From positions 186,001-250,000 of the forward strand of contig JAHDYR010000067.1 of assembly GCA_019828565.1 (NCBI GenBank): DNA of 64,000 nucleotides, written 5' to 3'. The notes beneath the pieces are model-generated. The model did no database searches, was not told the origin of the DNA, and saw nothing but the letters and a program-made list of their open reading frames with translations. The position numbers and the translations under genes are program-made. The number at the start of each line of letters is the position of its first letter. Positions within the stretch are counted from its first letter, which is position 1. This DNA is from Carpediemonas membranifera. Its lineage: Eukaryota; Fornicata. Positions 21,795 through 31,400 of the stretch are shown one piece after another.

Positions 21795-22119
21795 CGTTGT
21801 TTCCTTAAAATGCGTGTGAAAATGTGAAATGAACTGTGACTCTCGACATTGCTGCGCAGCTATGGTATTCCAACGGCACAGAACGGGTTTATAGCATGCA
21901 TATGATCCATTCTGGTGCCTTTATCCTCTATAACCAACATCAGTCCATCAAAATGAATCTTGCAACAGAATACTCATCCACACGCATCGAGAACGAAAAA
22001 GAAGCATATAACCAACATCAACAACCTAATAGAAGGCTGCATGCAAGCGTAGAGCTCTCCTAGTCAATTCTTCATTTTCACCACCATCGATCTCCACGTC
22101 AGGATGAAACCGTGCGCCC

Positions 22120-22170
22120 AAAAGCTCAGAGATGCCGTTATAGATGATATAACGACGTCTCTGAGCTTTT
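22120..22170. repeat. Perfect two-part hairpin
   Basis: The outer arms AAAAGCTCAGAGA and TCTCTGAGCTTTT (13 bp) enclose the inner arms CGTTATA and TATAACG (7 bp) around the loop GATGA; only three bases on each side are unpaired. Confidence 0.8.
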
Positions 22171-22210
22171 CAGCGATTTCAGTTTCTGGCCATGGATAAG
22201 CTACAAATCC

Positions 22211-22275
22211 TGTCAATGTTGTCCTCAGAGGACACTGAAAAATTTAATCTGTGTCCTCTGAGGACCAAATTGACA
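22211..22275. repeat. 25-bp inverted repeat (23 of 25 matched)
   Basis: The arms 22211-22235 and 22251-22275 are inverted copies around GTCCTCAGAGGACAC, which itself contains the palindrome GTCCTCAGAGGAC. The right arm recurs in direct orientation at 22451-22473. Confidence 0.75.
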
Positions 22276-22473
22276 AAATCGAAAATGGAGCGATGAGATG
22301 CCCATCGAAAAACGGCCAAAACAGCGCAGGTGCAGAATGAGCTGAAAATCGGCCAAGGGGTAGCTCTTGGGTCTTTATGGCTGATCGGAGGTATTTACAT
22401 GACAGCTGGCAATATTTATTGAGATAAAACGTATTTCATTTTTCGAGAAAGTCTTCTGAGGACCAAATTGACA

Positions 22474-24650
22474 ATGGTTAACGAAGACATCATCTCTCTC
22501 GGCAAACTGAAGGAGACAATGCTTGCTCCTGACGATTCTGGTATGTCACTTTCATTTTCACGGTCCTATTTACACAGATGATTCATTCCGTGCATACGAC
22601 GCCCTTTCGTCCACAAAGAGCCGTATAACCTGGCTGCAAGATCACGGCATCGTCTCTGATGACCCTCTGTTCTTCGTTTGCGTCCGTCTGATCAGCATTC
22701 GTACGATCAACGTTGTTTTCGGGTTCCCGTTGAAGCGCACTTTAAGCCAGCACGTTCACGACTATGGAGTTGCCAAACTACGCGCGATATGTGACGCAAC
22801 TAACCGCAACTACCTCTGCGAGGTCGACTTTGACTCTCCCGACACAATTGAGGCATTCCGACAGAAGTTTTGTGACCACTTCACCGCCAAATCTGTTCAT
22901 AAGGCTCTAGTCGGCGTCGACTCGCTCCCCTGTTGAGAAGCAGGTTGAGATTTACCGCGCATTCCACCTTGTGTTGCGCCACAAGGACTCGAAGAAACTC
23001 GATTCTCGTGTTCCGGCAGGCCAATTTGGCCAGTTTATCGCCCACGCCCAGCTCAGCAAGAAGCTGTCCTTCGCTGGCTCAGAGAAGCTGGCCGAGGAGT
23101 TGGCTAAGATCGGTTCGCTCGATCCGTCAGCTCCTCTGAAGAGGAAGATCGCTCGTCTTGAGAAGGAGCTCGCCTCATCGACTGCTGCTCTGATGAAGGT
23201 CCAAGAGGAGTTAGTCCGGGCCCAGGACCACTCAGCAGCAGCCACCAAGCCTTCTGCCGTCGTTGCTGCCCCTCAGCCGCTTCCGGTTGTCGACGCAGAG
23301 TCCACGACACACGATGAATTTTCCGACACTGACGAGTCCGAGTCTGATGACCACTCTGAACCGGCCGCCATGCAGGGTGACGGCGTTCCTTTGCCCCAGA
23401 CTGATCAAGACATCGACGTAGAGTCTGATGTGGACGACACAGACACCGTTGGTTCTCTCCTTCAGCAGCTAGACGACACCATTGCAGGCCTTGATGATGT
23501 CCCTGAGTCTGTGCGCTTGTTGGAGCAGTACGAGCCCTTGATAAAACGGCTTGCTGAGGAGAGGGAGGCGAGGGAGGCGCTTGAACAGGCTAACAGAGAG
23601 TCTGAGGAGTCCCAGAAGAGACTTGAAGCTGAGTTAGGTCAGCAGAAGGCCGAGGATCAGGCGATCCATCAGTTTACTCAAGCAGAGTTGGCACGGGCGA
23701 GTGAGGCTGGGCTTGAAGCGCTCGCCGATGAACTCGAGGACAACTGGGCTGAGCTTGTCAGGCGCGCCGAGGAGGCAACAGTGGAGCTTGACCGCTACGT
23801 TCCTCTCGCTGCCTTGATGGTACTGTTCCAGAGGAACAATGTGACTGGAGCCTTATGGACTCGGATCAATAGCACCATGATGAGGTACGGGGGCCAGAAG
23901 TTCATAACGGTCCCACCTCTCGACCTCGGTCTGTCGCCAGAGATGAAGGCTATCATCAAACAGCACTCTCCGACGCCTGCCAATGTTCCCCCTATGCAGA
24001 TATACTTACGGAGCGACGTTGATAGGCAGAAGTACATCGACGTGGAGTACGACAAGGTAGGCGAGCGAGTTCTCAAAGATCGTAAGAGTTGGCGGAAGAT
24101 TGCAGTCAACCCGGATGGATTGTGCATCGGCTACTGCCTGCAGAAGGTTGAGAATGGCGAGTTCGACAAGAAGTTTGCGGCAGAGGAAGTGGCAGCAGTG
24201 AGGGAGGAGGTGCGCGCCTGGGGATTCTCCGATGCTGGCGAGAGGCTGAGGCTTGAGACGTCTAACGTGTTCGTGCCCACCCTGATGTTCGACGATGCCA
24301 CTGATTGGTACAGCAACTTTGGTGTCATGGCCTGGTCAGCTCTGAAGAGCAAGACTGTAGTCGTTATCTGGGTCAAGATGTTGACGTACCATGACAAGTA
24401 TATTGTGCGGATGCATTTGACGGAAGTTTATGAGTCCGGCATGGTCCGGCGTGGATCTGATGAAGATGTGGCTGCGGCGCAAGCTATTGTGGTCGTCAAG
24501 GATGAGCATGCGACGCTATTTGTCCGCAAACGTTCAAAGGGTGGTAAGAGAAAGGCTCATACGACTTATATCAAGCGCAAGGCAGTCGATAAGGATCGCG
24601 AAAAGAGAGTTGTTGATGCCGAGGACGTTAAGCGTGGAGTTCCCGAGTAA
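22474..24650 (+). CDS. G3: large protein with coiled coil and OTU-like C-terminal domain
   Basis: Exon 1 is 22474-22540 and a 37-nt intron runs to 22577. The frame then continues to 24650 apart from one extra C at 22927-22930 (about 712 aa). The N-terminus has a helical domain of unknown type. The middle is coiled-coil (KRKIARLEKELASSTAALMK; REALEQANRESEESQKRLEAE) and acidic. The C-terminal third carries NPDGLCIGYCLQK, which matches the D-G-x-C context of OTU cysteine proteases, and a later KDEHATLF that could supply the histidine. OTU enzymes remove ubiquitin. The assignment is by motif context only; the fold could be different. Confidence 0.5.
22541..22577 (+). other. Spliceosomal intron of G3 (37 nt)
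   Basis: It has 5' GTATGT and 3' TATTTACACAG. Removal joins codon 23 (G+AT) and keeps the frame. Confidence 0.75.
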
Positions 24651-24676
24651 AAAAAGAGATGTTTTGACATTTTAAT

Positions 24677-25486
24677 TCATTTCTTCCGCTTCTTGAGTGC
24701 CGGATACTGCTCCAGGAACCTTGTGAGATAGTTCGGATGAGAAATGGGCAGACTCGGGAACCTAGCAATGGTTAAGACCTCACCCGCACCAAAGAAGATC
24801 TCGCCGTAACTGATACGAAGAAACTCTTCGGCCTGAATGACGTTCGTCGACTCAACCGCAAGGACTGGAAGGTCCTTGAGCAAACGGTTGGTGAACTGGC
24901 AGTTGGTGTCACTCTCACTGTGGTTGATGAGGTGTACACCAATGCCTTCACCTTCGCCGGCGTCGACGTGAATGTTGCTAGCGTCGAATGAAATGCTGTG
25001 TAAAGGCATAATGAACAATGAACAAACACCATGTTGCTGTTATTCGCGTGGTAGTCCTCGTCGGACACAATCCTACCGGCGTAAATGCCGAGGAGCTTTC
25101 CGGGCTCAATTGCGGCAGTTGCAATGAGGCCTCTACCCACGTCCGTGTGGTCGGGAGCCAGACAAGGCTGCACCTCAACGGCAATGGAGGGGTGGGTCAG
25201 CCGGGTGGATAACCAACTCGGGGGTTCGAGGGGAGGAAGGTCCTTCTCGGCCTCTTTAAGCTCCCCTGATCGACTCCTCGGGAGTGTTTGGGTAGATCGC
25301 GGCGACCAGATCCGGATGCAGTGCCTGAGTATGCACAACGGATTCAATGATGGAATCTTCGCTTGAGGAATCCTCCTGAGAATCATTTGAAGGCGCAGAC
25401 GGCGGCGTCTTGCCCGCAGTGGACGTAATGGGTATTCTGATACCCCCAGGCTGCGGCTTTGGTGGGAGCGCCTTTCTTCTCGCCAT
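24677..25486 (-). CDS. G4: SET-domain protein with a 32-nt intron
   Basis: ATG 25486 opens a Ser/Pro-rich N-terminus. One base too many in a run of four (25263-25266) shifts the frame before ELKEAEKDLPPLEPP. The catalytic part shows GRGLIATAAIEPGKLLGIYAG (the SET-N G-x-G region), then after the intron (24996-25027) ISFDASNIHVDAGEG and the LINHSESDTNC segment that matches the NHS-x-x-x-N-C pseudoknot of SET methyltransferases, and finally a Y-G-E motif (RISYGEIF). SET domains methylate protein lysines, mostly on histones, with SAM. No post-SET cysteine cluster is seen. Confidence 0.7.
24996..25027 (-). other. Spliceosomal intron of G4 (32 nt)
   Basis: On the minus strand it has 5' GTTTGT and 3' CTTTACACAG. 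Splicing restores the SET frame from the NSNMV segment into ISFDASN. Confidence 0.75.
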
Positions 25487-25672
25487 CTGATTTTTTTTTT
25501 GCAAACGGACACGCGGTATTTCTCGGGATTGATGGGGCCGTCTCACACCGTAAAGGACACACATACAATATCTTATCTGTAACACCAGAATGCTTGCTTA
25601 TTGTGGTCCATATCCTTCCCTATAGCTGGTTCGGCCAACTACCAGTGTTGGAAAAAAAGTGGTAGTTGCCAA

Positions 25673-26698
25673 ATGGAGAGGAAATTTGGCAAATTCGGTA
25701 CCAGACGCATCAGCGACCATCCTCTCACGTATGAATGCGTCTGTGGAATCACTAGGCCGCGTTCTGACCTTCGCAACCAGGGCCTGAAGGAATATGACGG
25801 AATCAGGTACACGCATGACTGCCCGTTCACCCTGAGCAAGCTTGTGAACCGCCGCATCGTTATCCTGCTCGAGCCAGTCCATGGCTTCGAAGCACCTACT
25901 TGTGCGAACCCGGTCTTCACTGTCACCGGGCTTGCTGGCTCCGAGGGGTACCACAAGCGCATGAAGGCCATCCTCGATCTCGTCAGCGACGAGTGGCTCA
26001 CCACGGTTGCCGTCAGTTTCGTCTCGACGACCCACCTCGGCTCCATACTGCAACAGTTGGCTGCAGAATTCGCCAATTTCGAGACATTCTGGGTTGTTTC
26101 TGGCCACAGCGAGACCACAACGTCGAGAATGATCGTTAATGCGAGCGCTAACGAGTTCCTGTACCTTCACGATATCGTACAGATGATCCTCTTCGCTTTC
26201 CGTGAGCCATCCCTCGTCACCACCAGCCGGGTTCGGCTCATCTACTTCGCCACCTGTACCGGAGCGGACAATAGCGAGTTCTCTCTGCTTAAGCAGTCCA
26301 TTTCGACCCAGGCATACGAGCATACGTGCATCATTCTCACTCCGGAGAAAATGCTTGCCAACGAACTCGTCCTGCAGGACTGCTTTTGGCTCTACCGCAC
26401 TACATGCATGGACAACCCGCTCCACTTCGTCTCGCGTTACTTCTCCGGCTATGGGCTCGCACCTGGCACAGCAGGGAGACGGGTTATCGCGAATGGATCA
26501 ATGTCCATAACCCCGGGCGCGATTGAGATCCTCACAGCCACTCAGTTCCGCACGCCAATCCCTCTTCCCGAGATGGTCGACCTTGTTTCTGAGGTACTTG
26601 CATATAGACCACTGCAGAGATCTCCGGCGGATGTTATGGCCTCGCGCTACATTACTGAGATGACAGTTGCGCACAGAGCGGCACTGGAAGACACTTAA
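25673..26698 (+). CDS. G5: caspase/CHAT-like protein with possible His-Cys dyad
   Basis: From ATG 25673 the protein has 341 aa. An N-terminal Cys-rich stretch (YECVCGITRP... HDCPF) may bind zinc. In the core, a hydrophobic strand leads to VVSGHSET (His about residue 144), and a second strand leads to IYFATCTGADN (Cys about 194). This spacing and the S-G-H / A-T-C-T-G contexts resemble the CHAT and caspase-like fold, whose members cleave proteins with a His-Cys dyad. I infer this from two short motifs only. The gene diverges from G4 across 186 bp. Confidence 0.5.
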   Translation: MERKFGKFGTRRISDHPLTYECVCGITRPRSDLRNQGLKEYDGIRYTHDCPFTLSKLVNRRIVILLEPVHGFEAPTCANPVFTVTGLAGSEGYHKRMKAILDLVSDEWLTTVAVSFVSTTHLGSILQQLAAEFANFETFWVVSGHSETTTSRMIVNASANEFLYLHDIVQMILFAFREPSLVTTSRVRLIYFATCTGADNSEFSLLKQSISTQAYEHTCIILTPEKMLANELVLQDCFWLYRTTCMDNPLHFVSRYFSGYGLAPGTAGRRVIANGSMSITPGAIEILTATQFRTPIPLPEMVDLVSEVLAYRPLQRSPADVMASRYITEMTVAHRAALEDT

Positions 26699-26721
26699 AG
26701 TTCAAAATCTCCCTATTTAAC

Positions 26722-27297
26722 TTACTCAATTGGCTTCATATCCGCCACCTTCTGGTAGACAGTCATACACTGGTCGCAGAACCTGACACGATAGTCCTGG
26801 CCGTCGAGATGGAACTCAGCATAGCTGAAGTGTTTCTCTTCGCAGAACCAGTTTAGGCACGCCCGGCAGACGCCAGTGTCCTTTGTCGACTTGTCTCCGT
26901 CCTTGATACACGCGTGACATCTGTTAGACCTTCCTGCCAGACTGCAAGCTGCGCAAACCTTTCTGTTCTTACCATCAATCCTCTTCTCTCTGACACACTG
27001 AAGATGCATGAACTGATGGCAGAGATAGCACGTTTCATACTCGTTTCTTTTCATGTTTGGGTTGAAGTACCATTCAGGTGAGGCACAAACAGCGCATGCG
27101 AACAGTAACTTACGCTGATATAGCTTCAGAAACGTCGCTTGCTTGAGGGCGGGGACCTTATCGTTCATTTCAACGGCCTTGGGTGACTGCTTGAGGAGAT
27201 CAGTGACAGTTGTGGAGAGTGAAGCCGTCACCATCGCGGCAACCTCCTTCAAGTCAGCCTCTTCGAGCCTCGATCGCTTCTGAGCAGGCTCATGCAT
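26722..27297 (-). CDS. G6: cysteine-rich zinc-binding protein
   Basis: The protein has 191 aa and starts at ATG 27297. After a helical N-terminus it has at least six CxxC-type pairs: CAVC, CYLCHQFMHLQC, CAAC, CHAC, CRACLNWFC and CDQC, with interspersed His. The second group looks like a PHD/RING-type cross-brace (C-x2-C-H-x3-H-x2-C). Such modules bind histone tails or act in ubiquitin transfer. The family was not identified. It converges with G5, 24 bp apart. Confidence 0.55.
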   Translation of the reverse strand: MHEPAQKRSRLEEADLKEVAAMVTASLSTTVTDLLKQSPKAVEMNDKVPALKQATFLKLYQRKLLFACAVCASPEWYFNPNMKRNEYETCYLCHQFMHLQCVREKRIDGKNRKVCAACSLAGRSNRCHACIKDGDKSTKDTGVCRACLNWFCEEKHFSYAEFHLDGQDYRVRFCDQCMTVYQKVADMKPIE

Positions 27298-27304
27298 CTG
27301 CGCA

Positions 27305-27943
27305 TCAAAAATTAAGCTTCTTGACGGGGGAATCAGGCTTGATGGTAGCCAAGTCAGCTCTTTTTCTGAGCTTTGGTACCAATGTTGTCACTGGAGTCTT
27401 TGTGGGTGTCTCTGCGGGTGTTTCTGCTGGGATACGTGCCTCAGGCTGGAGCTTGCGATGCTTGATCCTGATTACAACGGCTGGAGGCCATTGAATGCCG
27501 GTGCAAGTGATCAGACTGGAGACATCGTGGAGTCCAAGTCCCCGAAACAGCACAGACATCCTGTTTCTAAACTCCTGCAAGTGTTCAGCTGCATTTGCTC
27601 TGTCTCTGACAACCAGGTAGGGTATCTTTGTGCCAATGAGCTCTGTGCCACCCTTTCTACTTGCCACAAATGCCTGAATGGGCTCAGTAGTCGTGCGCCT
27701 GACGGAGTTTGCAATAGAAATCTTGCGAAAGCCGTTGCAGAGGCCCGATATCACATCCTGCATGCCAAGGAGAGCGCGATGAACGTCAGAGGTCGTCAGA
27801 CCGATAGTTGGGATGTCCGCGACGTCGAAAAAGCATTCCAGGAAGCTAGTCACGAACAGCCGGCGGTACTCTGTTCTCTTATCCGATCCGCAAGACGTGC
27901 CCTGCGAAATCTCAGCTTTCTTCGCAGTTTCACTGGTCGTCAT
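27305..27943 (-). CDS. G7: unknown protein (212 aa)
   Basis: It starts at ATG 27943. A globular N-terminal part (YRRLFVTSFLECFFDV, NAAEHLQEFRNRMSVLFRGLG) is followed by a short repeat of Pro/Thr (PAETPAETPTKTPVTT) and a basic C-terminus (KLRKRADLATIKPDSPVKK). It lies 8 bp upstream of G6 on the same strand. No family recognised. Confidence 0.5.
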   Translation of the reverse strand: MTTSETAKKAEISQGTSCGSDKRTEYRRLFVTSFLECFFDVADIPTIGLTTSDVHRALLGMQDVISGLCNGFRKISIANSVRRTTTEPIQAFVASRKGGTELIGTKIPYLVVRDRANAAEHLQEFRNRMSVLFRGLGLHDVSSLITCTGIQWPPAVVIRIKHRKLQPEARIPAETPAETPTKTPVTTLVPKLRKRADLATIKPDSPVKKLNF

Positions 27944-27977
27944 ATTCTCATCTTAAACTGCGCAGGTGTTGACGACA

Positions 27978-28193
27978 ATGTTACGGTTATCCACGAACGA
28001 AAGGCTTAATCATATGACCAGTTGCATCCATGAAGTCGGCAAGATACAAGATTCTGTTCGAGAAATACGAAATCACATCACTGGGCTGAATTGCGAGGGG
28101 TTGGTGAATGAGAGGCTGAATGACACACAACACGTTCTGGAAGAGATAGGAGATATGTTTATAGATGTAATACAGCAACTTAAAGACCACTAG
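27978..28193 (+). CDS. G8: small helical protein (71 aa)
   Basis: ATG 27978 starts a short frame with heptad-like helices (HEVGKIQDSVREIRNHI, ERLNDTQHVLEEIGDMFIDVIQQLKDH) typical of a coiled-coil dimer. It diverges from G7, whose start codon is 34 bp away. The composition argues for a real gene, but the short length leaves doubt. Confidence 0.4.
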   Translation: MLRLSTNERLNHMTSCIHEVGKIQDSVREIRNHITGLNCEGLVNERLNDTQHVLEEIGDMFIDVIQQLKDH

Positions 28194-28291
28194 CACGTTA
28201 TTATCACTTTGAATAAGCAATGAATGGTTATGCAACATCAGCACCTACCTACGAATCACAAGAATGCCCCTAGCACGTCGTATGCAAGCAA

Positions 28292-28390
28292 AAATGAGAC
28301 TTACCCGTACCTTCCGCACGTTTCTCTACGTTTCACAAACGTTGGTGAAACGTGTGAAATAGTGAAAAAGATACGGGTGAATCTCATTTT
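28292..28390. repeat. Long imperfect hairpin near the right end of block G
   Basis: The outer arms (AATGAGA..TACCCGTA at 28292-28309; TACGGGT..TCTCATTT at 28372-28390) enclose inner arms ACGTTTCAC and GTGAAACGT (28328-28336, 28345-28353). The surrounding 260 bp (28199-28458) hold no gene. Confidence 0.6.
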
Positions 28391-28458
28391 TTCTTGCAGT
28401 TTCTTGTGCAAAAGGGTGTTTATCCTCCGTATATCCCCGGATTAACTGGCCATTCTAA

Positions 28459-31400
28459 CAGTATGACGACACTCTCCACCGCTGGCTCGACCCTTCCGAC
28501 CGGCTGCCGAAGCGTGCAGTCCTGCGGTCCTTCGAGTCATCCTGCAAGAGCGCGGCCCCACACACGGTACGTGCGGTTCTGGAGACCCTAACGGCCCTCC
28601 AGAAGTATACGACTGTGACCGCGCTCGCCACTGACCTCGTAAGCGAGCTCCGCGCCCTGGAGGTCGCATCAACACGGGCCGCCACTTACGCCCACACTCC
28701 CACACAGCCCAAGGTCCAACCTCCGGCTGCCACTGTGGCACCACCTGCCACGTCAACCTCGGTCGCCCCGTCTGCCGCTACAGCACCCAAGACGCCCGCG
28801 ACCACCCGCACGCCCACTCAACCGAGACCTCAGGGCGCTGCCAAAGCTACCCACGGCCCTAGAGCCCCAGCATCGAAGGGCTCGAAGGACGATTCAGCGG
28901 TCTCAGCCGCGTTCGCCGCAAGATGGTGTGACCCTAAGAAGCCGCCATTCGAGGGGATGACGTGGTGTGATCTTCACGGTCGCTGGGGAAGCCACGAGCG
29001 TAGCAAGTGCTCGCTGGCCCAGCCTAAGATCACTGTCACCCCGACTGCGACGACTCAGCCAGCCGCCGCCACCAAGACACACCCCATGAGCCTCCGCCAG
29101 AACCCGCCACAGAACAAGTTCCCCAACATGGTCGTCCATGCGGTGGAGGCGCCTGTGAACCAGGTGGCAACCCCCGACTCTAAGCCCATCCGGGTCCACA
29201 TCACCCTCAACGGGGTCCGGACCACAGCCGAGCTAGACACTGGCGCAGCGGTCAGTTGTGTCAGCGAGGGTACGCGCGATGTTATCGCAGCTGTTTCGAA
29301 GCAGCCGACTTCCCCGGTTGGTACCATCGACCTGAAGGTCGCCAACCAGGTGACCGTCGCAGCAGACCAGGTCCCTCTACAGCTCACCATGCCAGGTGCC
29401 AACACGACGCTCTCCCTAACTTGGAACTTCTCCGTTCTGGAAGGCCAAGGGCACTCCGTACTGCTGGGCCGGGACGTCCTCCGAGAGGTAGGACTGCTGA
29501 CTGACTCGGCACTGATCATTCCGACGGAGGCTCCACCGGACGATGAAGATGATATCGAGGCGATCGGCTACCTTGGGTCCGACTCTGCCGAGCCCGCTCG
29601 AGAAGCCGAGGTCCGCATTGCGGCGGAGCTTGAGAAGGTCACTATCCCTGACGGTCCGCTTCACGACCGGCTTGTCGACCTGGTATACGAGTTCCGCGAG
29701 TTGTTCGACCCCGTCCTGCCGCCTGAGGGGTCTACCCTCACACCGTTCACACTTGAACTCGAGGAGCCTTTCACTGCCAAGGCTAAGCCGCGACCCATCA
29801 AGGGTCACCTCGACGTAATTCAGCAGGAGATCCAGCGACTGCTGGACGAGGGCATCATACGACCGAGCGTCAGCCCGGTCGCGTCCCCACACGTTCTAGC
29901 GGACAAGAAGGGCGGCCAGAAGCGCTTCTGCGTGGCCTACAACGCCCTTAACGCGGTCACGGTCAAGGACGCGTACCCGCTCCCGGACACCCGTGATTTC
30001 ATCAACAGCGCATCAGGTTGCTCGTTCTTTGGCAGCCTGGACCTGCGTTCGGGGTATAATCAGATGGTCCTCGACCCTTCTGTCTGCTCCTTGACGGCGT
30101 TCGTCGTACCAGGGGGTCAGTTCGAGTACGTGCGCCTTCCTTTTGGCCTCACGAACGCCCCTGGACGTTTCCAACGTGCAATGGATGACGCCCTTCGCGG
30201 CGTGGAGGGCACGAGCGTCTACGTCGACGACATATTGAACTATGCCAACGACGCCGAAGTGTACCTCGCCAGAACACGACAACTACTGACACGCCTGCGC
30301 CAGCACCGTCTTCGGCTGAAGGCCGAAAAGTGCACCCTTGGTGCACCCGAGACGGAAGCCCTCGGTTTCGTGCTCAACCGCGATGGCCATCGTGTTTCCG
30401 AGAGCCGTAAGCAGGCCCTGCTCGATATGCCACGGCCCACGACCATCAAGGAGCTTCGCCGAGTTCTCGGCAAGTTTAACTTCCTGGCCCGCTTCATCGA
30501 CGGGCTGAGCGAGGCCGCCGAGCCGCTCCACCAACTACTCCGCCCCGAGGCAGACATCACCATGCAGTGGGGGGAGGTTCACGATGCGGCCTACGCTGAA
30601 CTGAAGCGCCGCGCGACTGCCGACACCATTCTGGCTCTGCCGGACGTCTCTAAGACCTGGATCCTGGAGACGGATGCCTCCGACGTTGCCTGCGGCGGTG
30701 TGTTATGGCAGGTCTCCGATGACGAGTCGCGACTCCCCATCTCCTTTTTCGGGCACAAGTTCACAGAAACCCAGCGCAGATGGGCCACTGTGGACCAGGA
30801 GCTATACGGGATCATACATTGTGTTACCCGGGCAGATTTAGCTCCTCTGTTGAAGCTCAAACCTTTCCTCATCCGCACGGATCACAAGAACCTCGTCACT
30901 ATGGTCATCAAGAGCGAGGAAGGCAATCGGAAGCTCACTCGTTGGCGAACGATACTAGCGGAGTACCCCTACTCCATCGAGCATGTCAAGGGCGCAGACA
31001 ATGTCGTTGCCGACAGTTTGTCGCGGCCACCCGTGGTTGCGGCCGTCAACCTGTCCACGGAGGTGCGAGCAGCTCAGGCCGCCGACCCCTCGGTTTCGCG
31101 CCTGCCCACTGACGCCGACGGTCTCCACGTTCACGATGGGGTCGCCGTTATCCCCGAGGGAGCTACCGACTTGAAGGCGAAGCTCATCGCCGAGGCCCAC
31201 CGCTACCACGCCGGCGCCGTCAACACAGCCGCTAACCTACGCGCGATGGGTTTCACCTGGCCAGCCGTCATCGACGACTGTCGTTCTTACGTGAGCAAGT
31301 GTGCCCTGTGCCAGAAGGCGCGACTCGCCCGTTTCAGAGAGTCGGCTCTCGCGTCCACCATGGTACACACACCGTTTGACACCGTCTCGGTCGACACAGT

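Larger units (their letters stand above)
21795..22473. promoter_or_regulatory. Intergenic region between G2 and G3 with several inverted repeats
   Basis: It separates two divergent genes and contains the perfect hairpin at 22120-22170, the inverted repeat 22211-22275 and a third copy of that repeat's right arm at 22451-22473 that abuts the G3 start codon. This looks like a shared control region; a replication or recombination role is possible. Confidence 0.45.
20140..28458 (+). mobile_element. Block G: 8.3-kb multigene insertion in element F gag
   Basis: The block is bounded by a 5-bp in-frame repeat CAGTA. It holds about eight genes on both strands with short gaps, two of them with 32-37 nt introns, plus structured noncoding stretches at 21795-22473 and 28199-28458. 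I found no terminal inverted repeats and no recognisable transposase, integrase or polymerase. It may be a new type of mobile element, a captured piece of host DNA, or cargo of F. Its first gene has no start codon of its own after the junction, which leaves the left boundary open. Confidence 0.5.

Noticed and set aside
20140-28458. Polinton/Maverick or virophage identity of block G
   Set aside because: No DNA polymerase, capsid, packaging ATPase, integrase or terminal inverted repeats are visible, and the border repeat is 5 bp, not 6.
20159-28478. CTCTCCA as target duplication of block G
   Set aside because: The 7-bp match (20159-20165, 28472-28478) would join the two gag halves in the wrong frame; CAGTA keeps the frame.
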